Below are positions 8,534-17,225 of a stretch of 64,000 nucleotides of DNA, piece after piece. Each line of letters begins with the position of its first letter. The first letter of the stretch is position 1. The notes beneath the pieces are model-generated. The model saw only the letters and a list, made by a program, of their open reading frames with translations. It ran no database searches and was not told where the DNA came from. This DNA is from Actinomycetota bacterium (GTDB taxonomy: Bacteria > Actinomycetota > Acidimicrobiia > Acidimicrobiales > Ilumatobacteraceae): the NCBI GenBank assembly GCA_963169665.1, contig CAUJET010000153.1:1-64000 (forward strand), given 5' to 3'. The translations under genes and the position numbers were made by a program.

Positions 8534-9340
8534 TCAGGCTCCTGCGCCTTCGCCGAGGAGGCGTTCGATCACGACGGCCACGCCGTCGTCGAGATTGCTG
8601 AGCGTCACCTCGTCGGCGAGATCGCGGGTGGCGGGATGGGCGTTCGCCATCGCCACGGCGTGGCCGGCCCACTGGAGCATCTCGTGATCGTTGAACTCGT
8701 CGCCGAAGGCCACCACGTCGGCGGCGTCGACCCCGAGCTGCTCACACAGGAACGTGAGGCCGGTGGCCTTGTCGATGCCGGCCACGCCCACCTCCACGCA
8801 GTCGGCGCCCATGTGGGTGACCGACACGTCGTGGCCGAGGATCGTCGGCAGCAGCCCGAGCAGCTCGTGCGCGCCGTAGCGGTCGTGGAACACCATCAGC
8901 TTGATCGCCTCGGTCGCTCCGGCGGCGGCCTCGAGCACATCGGCCGTCGGTGGCGTGGGCGTGCGGGCCGGCATCCGTTCGTCGAAACCCGGCTCATGGG
9001 CGAAGCCGGCATCGGTGGCGAGCGCGAACCGGTAGTGCGGGTCGATCGAGCGCAGCCGCTCGACCACCCCGGTGGCGATGTCGATCTCGAACCGCACCGT
9101 GCGCAGCACCTGCTGGTCGGGCAGCGTCGCGACCACCGACCCGTTGGCCATCACGCCGTGGGTGACCGCGTCGCCGAGCTGGGGCATCAGCAGGTCGACC
9201 ATGAACGGCGGCCGGCCCGTGGCGAGCACCACGTACCAGCCGGCGTCACGGGCGGCCTGCAGGGCACGCGCGCTGCGCTCGGACACCTGCCCGTCGTGGC
9301 CGAGGAGGGTGCCGTCGAGGTCGGTGGCAAGCAGCCGCAT
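8534..9340 (-). CDS. HAD-superfamily Cof-type phosphatase
   Basis: A 268-residue soluble hydrolase. Motif I DLDGT (residues 7-11) supplies the nucleophile Asp7 and acid Asp9, LATGRP is motif II, and the conserved Lys (IDKATGL) with GDEFNDHEML near residue 215 forms motifs III and IV. The cap between motifs II and III is of the C2B Cof type, whose members dephosphorylate sugar phosphates, FMN or pyridoxal phosphate. It is followed after 2 nt by the NDH-2 gene, so the two form an operon. The substrate is not predictable. Confidence 0.88.
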   Translation of the reverse strand: MRLLATDLDGTLLGHDGQVSERSARALQAARDAGWYVVLATGRPPFMVDLLMPQLGDAVTHGVMANGSVVATLPDQQVLRTVRFEIDIATGVVERLRSIDPHYRFALATDAGFAHEPGFDERMPARTPTPPTADVLEAAAGATEAIKLMVFHDRYGAHELLGLLPTILGHDVSVTHMGADCVEVGVAGIDKATGLTFLCEQLGVDAADVVAFGDEFNDHEMLQWAGHAVAMANAHPATRDLADEVTLSNLDDGVAVVIERLLGEGAGA

Positions 9341-9364
9341 GGACCCCAGTCTTGCCGGGTCGGC

Positions 9365-10399
9365 TCAGCTGCCGCGCATCAGCTCCATGAGCTTGCGCCG
9401 CCACTCCACACCGCACTTGTCGGCCTGCACGCTCACCAGCGTCGTCTGGTCGAGCGGCATCACGCCGGGCACCTGCTCGAGCATGACCTTGTCCTCGGCG
9501 CCGATGGCCATGTCGAACCGCAACACCTCGTCGGACGGGATGGTGAAGTCGTCGTTGCGCCACACCACGAACGTGAAGTACGAGGTGACGTCGTCGATCG
9601 GCGTCGACAGCAGCAGCAGGATGTGCTCGAGACCGGTGTGGTAGGCGATCGTGCTGCGCACATCGAACGGCAGGTGGAACCCCGAGCTCATCTGGCGCTC
9701 GACGATGTTGCCGGTCTGCCCGCTCACCGTGGTGGCCGCTGCGGTGTTCAGCGCCCGCACGCCGTAGCTGTAGCCGAACCAGCCGTGGTCGAGTTCGCCC
9801 AGCTCGAAGCGAGGCACCTTCGTCTCCTGTGCCATCCCGAACGTGCCGAGGTGCACCCATGGGAAGTGGGTGATGTCGAGGAAGTTGTCCGTCATGCGCG
9901 CTGCACACGTACGCCACACCTCGACGGGCGTGTTGAGCCGACGGAACGACGGGTCGTCGTCCTGCGGGATCACGGGCAGGTCGTGGGCGGGGGTGCCGAG
10001 GCACAGCCACACCAACCCGTACTTCTGTTGCACGTGCACCGTCTGCAGGTGGGCGCGGGGCGGCGGCGGGACGTCGTCGTTGGCCGAGGGCACGCGCACG
10101 CAGGTGCCGCCGTCGCCGAAGGTCCACCCGTGGTACGGGCACACCAGGCAGCCGTCCTGCACGTAGCCCTTGCTGAGCGGGGCCTCGCGGTGCGGGCATC
10201 GGTCGGGCGCGGCGACGATGTCGCCAGACGCCGACAGGTACAGCACCACCTTGGTGCCGAGCAGGGTGACGGGCACGGGGTGCACGGTCACGTCGGGCAC
10301 CCGGGCGACGGCGTACCACGCGTCGCGGAGCGCAGGGTTCTCGCAGAACGTCGAGGTGGGCCCGGGTTCGGGCGGCGCGTCAGGGGTGGGCAGCGGCAT
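9365..10399 (-). CDS. Rieske oxygenase, alpha subunit (VanA-like)
   Basis: This 344-residue non-haem iron oxygenase has a Rieske [2Fe-2S] site C68-P-H70 ... C87-P-Y-H90 and a catalytic iron site in DNFLDITHFPWVH (two His and an Asp). These resemble vanillate O-demethylase and related monooxygenases that hydroxylate or demethylate rings. I chose the ATG at 10399 because it begins the conserved region; the frame runs upstream to 10651 into the divergent amidohydrolase. No reductase or ferredoxin gene is adjacent, so electrons must come from elsewhere. The divergent partner suggests action on the same compound. The substrate is unknown. Confidence 0.88.
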   Translation of the reverse strand: MPLPTPDAPPEPGPTSTFCENPALRDAWYAVARVPDVTVHPVPVTLLGTKVVLYLSASGDIVAAPDRCPHREAPLSKGYVQDGCLVCPYHGWTFGDGGTCVRVPSANDDVPPPPRAHLQTVHVQQKYGLVWLCLGTPAHDLPVIPQDDDPSFRRLNTPVEVWRTCAARMTDNFLDITHFPWVHLGTFGMAQETKVPRFELGELDHGWFGYSYGVRALNTAAATTVSGQTGNIVERQMSSGFHLPFDVRSTIAYHTGLEHILLLLSTPIDDVTSYFTFVVWRNDDFTIPSDEVLRFDMAIGAEDKVMLEQVPGVMPLDQTTLVSVQADKCGVEWRRKLMELMRGS

Positions 10400-10418
10400 G
10401 GTGTGGCAACCTTTCGAG

Positions 10419-11813
10419 GTGACGGATCCGGCAGGTGTTGATGGGGACGGCGGCCGTGCGGCCGGCGCAGATCGTGTGCGATGCATCGTGCGGGGTGCCG
10501 ATGTCGTGACGATGAACGACGTGCGAACGGTGGTGCGCGACGGTGCCGTCGCGATCGCCGGCGACCGCATCGCGGCGGTCGACGACTTCGAGACGCTCCG
10601 GGCAGCGCATCCCGCCGCCGAGGTGATCGGTGACGGGACGGGCATCGTCACCCCCGGCTACGTGAACGCACACCAGCACCTCACGGGCGACCGGCTGATC
10701 CAGTCGTGCATCCCCGACGCGATCGACTCGCAGGAGGCGATCTTCGGGTGGGCCGTACCGGTGCATTCGGCCCACACCGGCGACGACGACGAGCTGTCGG
10801 CGATGCTCGGCTCGATCGCGGCGGTCACGAACGGCATCACCTGCACCGTGGAGGCCGGCACGGTGGCACACCCAGAGCGCGTGGCGGCCGGCATCGGCGC
10901 CGTCGGCATGCGGGCGACGCTCGGGCAGTGGGGGTGGGACGTGGACGGCGTGCCCTTCGGCGCACCGGCGGCCGAGGTGCTCGCCCGCCAGGAGGCGCAG
11001 CTCGACGCGATGCCCGCCGGCGGCCTGGTGGAGGGCTGGGTGACCCTGGTCGGCCACGACCTGATGACCGACGAGCTGGCGGCGGGGGCGAGCGACCTCG
11101 CCCGTCGACGCGGCGTGGGCATCACGTTCCACATCTCGCCGCACGCCGGCGACGCGGTGAGCTACCTGGCGCGCACCGGCAAGCGTCCGCTCGATCACCT
11201 GGCGAGCCTCGGGGTGCTGGGCCCGCACGTGCTGCTGGCCCACGCCGTGCACCTCGACCAGGTGGAGATCGACCTGGCGCTCGAACACGACGTCGCCATC
11301 GCGTCGTGTCCGTGGGCGTACCTGCGCCTGGCGCAGGGGTTCCTCATGCACCAGCGCCACGGTGAGTTCCTGGCCCGCGGTGGCCGGCTCGCGCTCGGCT
11401 GCGACGCCGAGAACGCCGGCGATGCCGTCGACGTGCTGCGCGCCGGTGCGCTGCTGGTGGGTGTCGTCCGCGACAGCGCCAGCGATCCGTATGCGCTGAC
11501 GGCCCAGGACGCGCTCGCCCTCGCAACCATCGGCGGCGCCCGCGCGATCGGCAAGGGCGACGTGATCGGCTCGCTCGAGGTGGGCAAGCAGGCCGACCTG
11601 GTCGTGCACTCCACGCGGGGCCCGCAGTTCACGCCCCGCGGCACCGATCCCGTGCGGCAGCTGGTGTGGGCGAGCGACGGCAGATCGGTCGAGCACGTGC
11701 TCGTGGCCGGGCGTCAGGTGGTGCGCGACGGGCGATGCGTGACCGTCGATCTCGACCTGCTCCGCGACGAGGCCCGCAGTCGGCGGGACCGTCTTCTCGA
11801 GGCGCACGAGTAG
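10419..11813 (+). CDS. Metal-dependent amidohydrolase (deaminase/chlorohydrolase type)
   Basis: A roughly 464-residue amidohydrolase of the TrzN/SsnA/MtaD group, which removes amino or halide groups from nitrogen heterocycles. The visible metal and catalytic sites are VNAHQHLTGD (HxH), FHISPHAGD, LLAHAVHLD and LGCDAENAGDAVD. GTG 10419 gives an N-terminus like that of its paralogue at 14715-16115 (VVTMN then AVAI near residue 35). GTG 10476 is an alternative, and ATG 10398 would overlap the divergent start. It lies back to back with a Rieske oxygenase gene. Its product is probably cytoplasmic and acts on a cyclic amine or amidine substrate that I cannot name. Confidence 0.82.
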   Translation: MTDPAGVDGDGGRAAGADRVRCIVRGADVVTMNDVRTVVRDGAVAIAGDRIAAVDDFETLRAAHPAAEVIGDGTGIVTPGYVNAHQHLTGDRLIQSCIPDAIDSQEAIFGWAVPVHSAHTGDDDELSAMLGSIAAVTNGITCTVEAGTVAHPERVAAGIGAVGMRATLGQWGWDVDGVPFGAPAAEVLARQEAQLDAMPAGGLVEGWVTLVGHDLMTDELAAGASDLARRRGVGITFHISPHAGDAVSYLARTGKRPLDHLASLGVLGPHVLLAHAVHLDQVEIDLALEHDVAIASCPWAYLRLAQGFLMHQRHGEFLARGGRLALGCDAENAGDAVDVLRAGALLVGVVRDSASDPYALTAQDALALATIGGARAIGKGDVIGSLEVGKQADLVVHSTRGPQFTPRGTDPVRQLVWASDGRSVEHVLVAGRQVVRDGRCVTVDLDLLRDEARSRRDRLLEAHE

Positions 11814-11837
11814 GAGCCTAGGCGACGGCGCCGGGCT

Positions 11838-11848
11838 TGGTCAGACCA
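11838..11848. promoter_or_regulatory. GntR-type operator TGGTCAGACCA (site 1)
   Basis: A perfect palindrome TGGTC-A-GACCA that continues as TCAGTCC. Read on the other strand it gives GGACTGATGGTCTGACCA, almost identical to the site at 30698. It lies 38-48 bp upstream of the ATG of the VOC gene, next to the expected -35 region. TGGT-N3-ACCA palindromes are typical FadR-subfamily GntR operators. Confidence 0.7.
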
Positions 11849-11873
11849 TCAGTCCAAGCCCCCGCGTGCGTGC

Positions 11874-11879
11874 TAGTTT
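11874..11879 (+). promoter_or_regulatory. -10 box of a leaderless VOC operon promoter
   Basis: TAGTTT ends 6 nt before the ATG at 11886, so the transcript would begin at or next to the start codon. No Shine-Dalgarno sequence is present in this gap. Confidence 0.5.
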
Positions 11880-11885
11880 GCGGTC

Positions 11886-12374
11886 ATGAAGCCGAACACA
11901 TTGATCTTCGTCGACTTTCCCTCGGACGATGTCGAAGCCTGCGCCGCGTTCTACGGCAAGGTGTTCGGCTGGATGGTCGAGGGCCGTCCCACCGGCGTCT
12001 TCCACCGGGGCGTACCCGGCGGGTATTTCCCGTTGGAGGACGGCAGCGATTCCACCGTCGGCAACCTGCACGTCGGCTTCGCCGACGTGGGCAACTACCG
12101 CCCACATCCCGATCCGGCCGGCACCGAGCCCCGCACCCTCGCCAGCGGTGGCCGCGGCGTGCGCGTGTGGATCCTCGTGAGCGACGACGACAGCGAGGAC
12201 GCGATCCTCGAGCGCGCCGCTGCCGAGGGGGCCGAAGTGCTCTGGCGGCACCACTACTGGGCCGAGTTCAATGGCTTCAACGGCGCCTTCCGCGACCCGT
12301 GGGGGACGGAAGTGGTCCTGTGGACCAAGGGCGGCGAGAACCCCGTGATCCCGGAGGGCCACACCAGTGAGTGA
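11886..12374 (+). CDS. VOC-fold (glyoxalase/dioxygenase superfamily) protein 1
   Basis: This 162-residue protein starts with the strand FVDFPSDDVEACAAFYGKVFGW and ends with the module FRDPWGTEVVLWTK. Both are hallmarks of the vicinal-oxygen-chelate fold used by glyoxalases, ring-cleaving dioxygenases and isomerases. It is the first gene of an operon of four and has its own promoter with operator site 1. Its stop overlaps the next VOC gene by 8 bp. Metal ligands cannot be assigned with confidence, so catalysis, as opposed to binding, is uncertain. Confidence 0.8.
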   Translation: MKPNTLIFVDFPSDDVEACAAFYGKVFGWMVEGRPTGVFHRGVPGGYFPLEDGSDSTVGNLHVGFADVGNYRPHPDPAGTEPRTLASGGRGVRVWILVSDDDSEDAILERAAAEGAEVLWRHHYWAEFNGFNGAFRDPWGTEVVLWTKGGENPVIPEGHTSE

Positions 12375-12909
12375 CACGCAGCAACCATCAGCAGGTCAGC
12401 CCGGACTGCCCGAGGGCGTCTACACCGGCGTGGCCCACGACGGCCCGTTGACCGAGACCCATGCGTTGCGGCCAACCACGGTGCGCTGGACGCACATCGC
12501 GTTGCCGTCCACCGACATCGATGCCAGCATCCGCTGGTACGAGGACTTCACGCCGCTGCGCCTGCTCGACCGTCGCGAGGACGCCGACGGCTATGGCGCC
12601 TGGCTCGGTCACCCCGACATGGCCGACAAGCCGTTCATCCTGGTGCTGGTCAGCTTCTTCAAGGACCAGGACAAGGGCCAGCAGCCGATCATGGCGCCGT
12701 TCGCCCACATCGGCATGGAGATGCCCACGAAGGCCGACGTCGACGCGATCGCCGAGAAGGGCAAGGCCGCCGGCTGCCTTGCGTGGCCGCCCACGCTGAT
12801 GCCCGACCCGATCGGCTACATCTGCGCCCTCACCGACCCCGACGGCAACATGATCGAGTTCTCCTTCGATCAGGGTGTGTACGAAAAGGCCCAGGAGGTC
12901 TGGGGCTGA
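12367..12909 (+). CDS. VOC-fold protein 2
   Basis: A 180-residue VOC protein: WTHIALPSTDIDASIRWYEDFTPLRLLDRRED is the first beta-alpha module with a plausible His ligand, and ICALTDPDGNMIEFSFDQGVYE is the last, with a Glu ligand. The pattern is closer to a metal-binding dioxygenase/glyoxalase than that of its neighbour. It is translationally coupled on both sides: 8-bp overlap upstream and TGATG overlap downstream. The probable role is ring or side-chain processing in the pathway controlled by operator site 1. Confidence 0.82.
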   Translation: MSDTQQPSAGQPGLPEGVYTGVAHDGPLTETHALRPTTVRWTHIALPSTDIDASIRWYEDFTPLRLLDRREDADGYGAWLGHPDMADKPFILVLVSFFKDQDKGQQPIMAPFAHIGMEMPTKADVDAIAEKGKAAGCLAWPPTLMPDPIGYICALTDPDGNMIEFSFDQGVYEKAQEVWG

Positions 12910-13286
12910 TGACCCCCAGCGAGGTCTGCTCGTCGTACCTCGCCTCGTTCGCCACCGGAGATCCCGAGCGCGTGGTCGCCCACGTCACCGACGACTTCGT
13001 GAACGAGCACACCGCTGCCCTCGGCAGCGGGTGCGAGGGCAAGTCCGAGTACGCCCGGCGGGTGCCGAACTTCCTCGCCTCGATGCCGCAGCTGCGGTAC
13101 GAGGTCGAGGACGTCATCGCTGACGGCGACCGCGTGGTCGCGGCGTACACGCTGCACACCCACGTGAACGACCGAAACGTCGCCGTGCGCGGTGTGATGC
13201 GGTTCCAGGTGCGCGACGGTCTGATCGCGAAGCGCACCGACTACTGGGACAGCCTGGTGTTCCAGCAACAGGCCGGGATGGTCTGA
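12909..13286 (+). CDS. SnoaL/NTF2-like small protein
   Basis: A 125-residue alpha+beta-barrel protein. SYLASFATGDPERVVAHVTDDFVNEH is the typical first helix and strand, and MRFQVRDGLIAKRTDYWDS the typical C-terminal sheet ending. Family members include epoxide hydrolases, polyketide cyclases, ketosteroid isomerases and many uncharacterised proteins. The ATG overlaps the stop of the VOC gene (TGATG), so it is coupled. The specific function is unknown. Confidence 0.78.
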   Translation: MTPSEVCSSYLASFATGDPERVVAHVTDDFVNEHTAALGSGCEGKSEYARRVPNFLASMPQLRYEVEDVIADGDRVVAAYTLHTHVNDRNVAVRGVMRFQVRDGLIAKRTDYWDSLVFQQQAGMV

Positions 13287-13291
13287 ACCAG

Positions 13292-14278
13292 GTGACGATC
13301 GGCCGGCGCACCCTCGGACACTCAGGCCTGCAGGTGAGCGAGCTCGCCCTGGGGGCGATGATGTTCGGCCGGTGGGGCAACACCGACGTGGCCGAGTGCC
13401 ACCGGATGGTGCACCGTGCCATCGACGCCGGGATCACCCTCGTCGACACCGCCGACATGTACGACGACGGGGCCTCGGAGGAGATCCTCGGCGCCGCATT
13501 GATCGGTCGGCGCGACCAGGTGGTGTTGGCCACCAAGGTCGGCAACCCGATGGACGGCGATCCGGTTCGGTCGGGGCTCTCCCGCCGATGGATCGAGCAG
13601 GCCTGCGACGACAGCCTCCGCCGGCTGCAGGTCGACCACATCGACCTGTACCAGATGCACCGTCCCGATCCGGCCACGCCGATCGAGGAGTCGCTGGAGG
13701 CCTTCGACCGTCTGGTGAGCTCCGGCAAGGTGGGCGCGATCGGCACGTCGACGTTCAGCGCAGCGCAGCTCGACGAGCTGCACGCGCTCGCCGGCGACCG
13801 TGGTTGGGCCCGCCCCACGAGCGAGCAGCCGCCCTATTCCGCCCTCGCCCGCGGCATCGAGACCGAGGTGTTGCCGGCGCTGCGTCGCTGGGACGTGGGC
13901 GCGATCGTGTGGGCACCGCTCAACGGCGGATGGCTGACCGGCAAGTACCAGTCGGTCGACGGTGACACCACCTCGCGGGCGCAGCGGCAGCCCGACCACT
14001 TCGACCATCGTGACGAGGCGATGCGCGCCGAGAAGCGGGCGCTCGTCGCGGAGCTGATCGCGATCGCCGACGAGCACACGATGTCGCTGCCGCAGCTCGC
14101 CCTCGCGTTCGTGCTCGACGACCCGTCGGTGAGCGCGGCGATCATCGGCCCGCGCACGTACGAGCAGCTCGATCAGCTGCTCACCCTCGGCCCGCTCGTG
14201 CTGCCCGAGGGTGTGCGGGCGAGGATCGACGCGGTGGTCACCCCCGGCCGCAACGTCAACCCGTCCGACGCCGGCTGA
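13292..14278 (+). CDS. Aldo/keto reductase
   Basis: A 328-residue NADPH-dependent oxidoreductase. LVDTADMYDDGASEEILG carries catalytic Asp and Tyr, VVLATKVG the Lys, and LYQMHRPD the His. The C-terminal VSAAIIGPRTYEQL segment binds the cofactor phosphate. The start is GTG 13292, 5 nt after the SnoaL stop, so it ends the four-gene operon. It probably reduces an aldehyde or ketone intermediate made by the preceding enzymes. The gene is followed by a repeat-filled convergent junction. Confidence 0.88.
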   Translation: MTIGRRTLGHSGLQVSELALGAMMFGRWGNTDVAECHRMVHRAIDAGITLVDTADMYDDGASEEILGAALIGRRDQVVLATKVGNPMDGDPVRSGLSRRWIEQACDDSLRRLQVDHIDLYQMHRPDPATPIEESLEAFDRLVSSGKVGAIGTSTFSAAQLDELHALAGDRGWARPTSEQPPYSALARGIETEVLPALRRWDVGAIVWAPLNGGWLTGKYQSVDGDTTSRAQRQPDHFDHRDEAMRAEKRALVAELIAIADEHTMSLPQLALAFVLDDPSVSAAIIGPRTYEQLDQLLTLGPLVLPEGVRARIDAVVTPGRNVNPSDAG

Positions 14279-14714
14279 CCCCTCCGAGTGCCAGCCGTAC
14301 ACCCGAGTGCCAGCGGTCCACCCGAGTGCCAGCCGTACACCCGAGGGTTCCGCGTACCCCCGGGTGGACGCGTGGCACTCGGATGCCCTGAGCGCCACCC
14401 TCCAGAGCTCGGTTGACCTCGGACCGCGCCAGGCCGAACGACCAACGAAGCCAAGGGGTTCCGTGAACCAGCGGTCCCACCACGGGGCCTCGAACGCGCG
14501 GATCCCGACCCCGTGAGCCGGCGGGCCCGACGTGGGACCTCGAACTCACGCACCCCCAGCGTGGACGCGGGGCCGACCCACCGCCCCACGTCGAGCGCAT
14601 GGGTGGCCGCCGATCAGGGCCATACGAGTGCCACGCGCACACCCGGGGGTGCCCAGACCACTCGGGCGTACCGCTGACACTCGGGCGTACCGCTGACACT
14701 CGGACCGGCGCGTG
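14279..14714. repeat. Convergent junction with two clusters of 19-bp repeats
   Basis: Four 19-bp units start at 14284, 14303, 14322 and 14341 (consensus CCGAGTGCCAGCCGTACAC; the fourth is degraded), followed by an inverted part-copy at about 14370-14381. Near 14660-14703 two units lie in the opposite orientation (CCGAGTGTCAGCGGTACGC on the minus strand). The roughly 280 bases between the clusters hold no gene I can support. The clusters can pair with each other as a long stem. I found no open reading frame with plausible start signals in the 436 bases. Confidence 0.7.
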
Positions 14715-16115
14715 CTACCAGGTCGGGAACTTGGCCTTGTCGGGGAGGCCGCTGCGGGCGGTGATCGACTCGCCCATGCGCTGGGCCTCGGCCCACATGC
14801 GCTCCTCGTCGATGGTGGTGCAGTGGCCGTCCTCCACCACGACCGTGCCGTCGACGAGCACCGTGTGCACGCCGCGACCGTCGGCCGACCACACCAGCTG
14901 GTTCATCACGTTGAGCAGCGGGCGCCACTCGGGGCGATCGGTGTCGTGGAGCACCAGGTCGGCCTTCATGCCCGGCACCAGCGCACCGATCTCGTCGTCC
15001 ATCAGCATCGTCCGCGCGCCGCCGAGGGTGGCCATCTCGTAGGCCTTCTCGGCCGGGAACATCTGCGCGTCCACCCGGGCGTCCTTGAACAGACCGGCCA
15101 CCAGGTACGTGGCACGCATGAGGTCGCTGTAGTTGGAGGCGTTGTTGCCGTCGGTGCCGATGCTCACGTTCACGCCGCGCTGCACCATCTCGGGGAACTT
15201 GCCCACCTGGGTGACGCCGTACGCGACCTTCAGTGCCGTGGTGGGGCAGTGCGCCACGCTCGCACCCGACTCGGCGATGAGCGCCAGCTCGGCGTCGTCG
15301 ATGCGCACCACGTGGGTCATCGCCACGTTGCGATCGAGCACCCCGAGCTCGGCGAGGTGCACCATCGGGCGCTGGCCGAACTCGGCGATGAACCCGTCGG
15401 GGTCGAGCTGGGCGGGCGACATGTGGAAGCTCATGCCCACACCGCGCTCGTCGCTCAACGCCTTCGCGGCCTTCCACAGCGGGTCGCTGCACGTGGTGTG
15501 GCCGACGAGGATGCTCCACGCCCCGATGCGGCCGTCGGCGTGCGAGGCGTGCACGTCGAGCTGGTGCTCGAGGTGTGCGATCGCTGCGTCGGTGCTCTGG
15601 CGGTACACGCTCGGCTCGGGCGGCAGGTCCCACACCCAGCGGCCCACGCGGCCGCGGATGCCGACCTCGATCAGTCCGTCGACGACCTCGTCGAGGAAGC
15701 GGATCGTGCCCGCCTCGAGGAACGTGGTGGTGCCCGACCGCAGCATCTCGACCGCCGCCAGCTGACCCGACACGCGCTCCTCGGCCGCGTCGAACACCGA
15801 GTACAGCGGGCACAGCCACTCGAACACGTTCTCCACGAACGGCGTGTCGTCGGGGACGTAGCCGCGGGTCAGCGGCTCGCCGGTGATGTGGATGTGGGTG
15901 TTCACCATCCCGGGCGTGAGCACGAACCGGTCGCCGCCGAGCACACGGTCGGCGGTGTAACGCTGGTGGATGTCGGTCGCCTTGCCCACCGCGACGATGG
16001 TCGACCCGCGCACCGCCACCGCGCCCTGGCGGATGATGTCGCGGTCGGCGTTCATCGTGACGACCTGCCAGGCGTCGACGATGACGTCGACATGTTCGGG
16101 TCGCTGGTCGCTCAT
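14715..16115 (-). CDS. Metal-dependent amidohydrolase, second copy
   Basis: A 466-residue paralogue of the 10419-11813 protein with the same amidohydrolase layout: NTHIHITGE (HxH), SFHMSPAQLD, AMTHVVRIDD, and GTDGNNASNYSD near residue 320 supplying the catalytic Asp. Related enzymes deaminate or dechlorinate purine-, pyrimidine- and triazine-like rings. The ATG at 16115 overlaps the stop of the methyltransferase gene by 4 bp. It is the last gene of the long minus-strand operon that begins at 30640. Together with the ABC importer it probably deaminates an imported ring compound; the substrate is inferred only as a class. Confidence 0.83.
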   Translation of the reverse strand: MSDQRPEHVDVIVDAWQVVTMNADRDIIRQGAVAVRGSTIVAVGKATDIHQRYTADRVLGGDRFVLTPGMVNTHIHITGEPLTRGYVPDDTPFVENVFEWLCPLYSVFDAAEERVSGQLAAVEMLRSGTTTFLEAGTIRFLDEVVDGLIEVGIRGRVGRWVWDLPPEPSVYRQSTDAAIAHLEHQLDVHASHADGRIGAWSILVGHTTCSDPLWKAAKALSDERGVGMSFHMSPAQLDPDGFIAEFGQRPMVHLAELGVLDRNVAMTHVVRIDDAELALIAESGASVAHCPTTALKVAYGVTQVGKFPEMVQRGVNVSIGTDGNNASNYSDLMRATYLVAGLFKDARVDAQMFPAEKAYEMATLGGARTMLMDDEIGALVPGMKADLVLHDTDRPEWRPLLNVMNQLVWSADGRGVHTVLVDGTVVVEDGHCTTIDEERMWAEAQRMGESITARSGLPDKAKFPTW

Positions 16116-17218
16116 GCGCGGTCTCCTGTCGGAAAGGTGGAGGGGGTGGTCGGCCGGTCGGCCACGTAGACGAAGTTGAAGCCGATCGGCTCGATCATGC
16201 GGATGCCTGCGAAGCCGGTGTCGCGCAGCCAGCCGGTGACCTGGGCGTTGGTGAGCATCCCGCCCCGGGCGGTGTTGGCGAGCATGGTGAGGCCCATCTG
16301 CACCCCGAACGGGTTGAACTTGCGGTCGTTGTCGGCGAAGTAGTCGGCGATGAGCACGGTGCCGCCCGGTGCGAGCGCGGCGAACGCCCTGGCGAGCAGC
16401 GACCGCGACCGCTCGTCGCCCTCGGTTCGACAGATGTGGCCGAGCACGACGACGTCGTACTCGCCGGCCTCGATCTCGATGTCGTGGAAGTCGCCCTCGC
16501 GGAACCGCACCCGATCGGCGAGTCCTCGTTCGGCGACCGTGTGCACGGCGAGGTCGATGACGCCCGGGAGGTCGTTCACGACGGCGGTGCTGTCGGGTGA
16601 CTGCTCGAGGACCGCGATCGCCCACGGTGCGCGACCGGCGCCGAGGTCGAGCACGCGCAGACCGGGGCGCCGCGCCCAGCCCAGGCGCAACCCGAGCCGG
16701 GTGGCGGCGCGCAGCTGTGTGGGGAACGTCGCCTGCACGAGCGGCCCGTAGAAGGCCTCGGGGATGTCGTCGATCGGCTGGGTGACCACGCCCGTGCGGA
16801 TCGTGTCGGCGAGGTGCTCCCAGTTGGCGAGCGGCCCCGGTGCCACGCGCACCAACGCCGCCATCGACGCCGGACCGTTCGTGCACAGGTACCGCTCGGC
16901 GGTCTCGGTGAGCTCGTACACCTCGTCGACCTGGTCGAGGAACCCGAACGACACCATGGCGTCGCACAGGTGCTGCAGGTGCACGGCCGACACCGACAGG
17001 TCGTCGGCGAGCGGACCGACCGGCGACGGGCCGAGCCGCTCGATCGCGTCGAAGACGCCGAGCTCGAGCGCGGCCACGAGCATCCAGTACGAGCCGACGC
17101 CCTGGATCACGGCCCAGACGGGACCTGAGGGCGGTGGTTTGTAGTCGCGCCACGGTCGGCCCCGGTGGGCCATGGTGTGGCTCTTCTTCAGCTCCGGGTA
17201 CGGCGAGTCGGTCGCCAT
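16112..17218 (-). CDS. SAM-dependent O-methyltransferase-like protein
   Basis: A 368-residue protein with an N-terminal dimerisation/winged-helix domain (about 30-130) and a C-terminal Rossmann methyltransferase domain. RVLDLGAGRAPWAIAVLE near residue 190 is SAM motif I, and AALAPGGTVLIADYFAD is a later conserved strand. The layout is that of acetylserotonin/hydroxyindole-type O-methyltransferases. It lies 7 nt downstream of the quinone-oxidoreductase-like gene and overlaps the amidohydrolase by 4 bp. Why a catabolic-looking operon carries a methyltransferase is unclear; it could transfer methyl groups from or to the substrate. Confidence 0.82.
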   Translation of the reverse strand: MATDSPYPELKKSHTMAHRGRPWRDYKPPPSGPVWAVIQGVGSYWMLVAALELGVFDAIERLGPSPVGPLADDLSVSAVHLQHLCDAMVSFGFLDQVDEVYELTETAERYLCTNGPASMAALVRVAPGPLANWEHLADTIRTGVVTQPIDDIPEAFYGPLVQATFPTQLRAATRLGLRLGWARRPGLRVLDLGAGRAPWAIAVLEQSPDSTAVVNDLPGVIDLAVHTVAERGLADRVRFREGDFHDIEIEAGEYDVVVLGHICRTEGDERSRSLLARAFAALAPGGTVLIADYFADNDRKFNPFGVQMGLTMLANTARGGMLTNAQVTGWLRDTGFAGIRMIEPIGFNFVYVADRPTTPSTFPTGDRA

Positions 17219-17225
17219 CAGCGCG

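Noticed and set aside
6465-10441. Very long plus-strand frames across the sigma, NDH-2, HAD and Rieske genes
   Set aside because: They are His/Arg/Gly-rich antisense translations with no domain; the minus-strand frames carry full family motifs.
14284-14360. A CRISPR array from the regularly spaced 19-bp units
   Set aside because: The units are directly adjacent with no spacers, there are only four, and no cas genes are near.
14395-14620. A tRNA-like remnant between the repeat clusters (two CCTCGAAC segments)
   Set aside because: No acceptor or anticodon stems could be paired around the segments; the resemblance is limited to a few bases.
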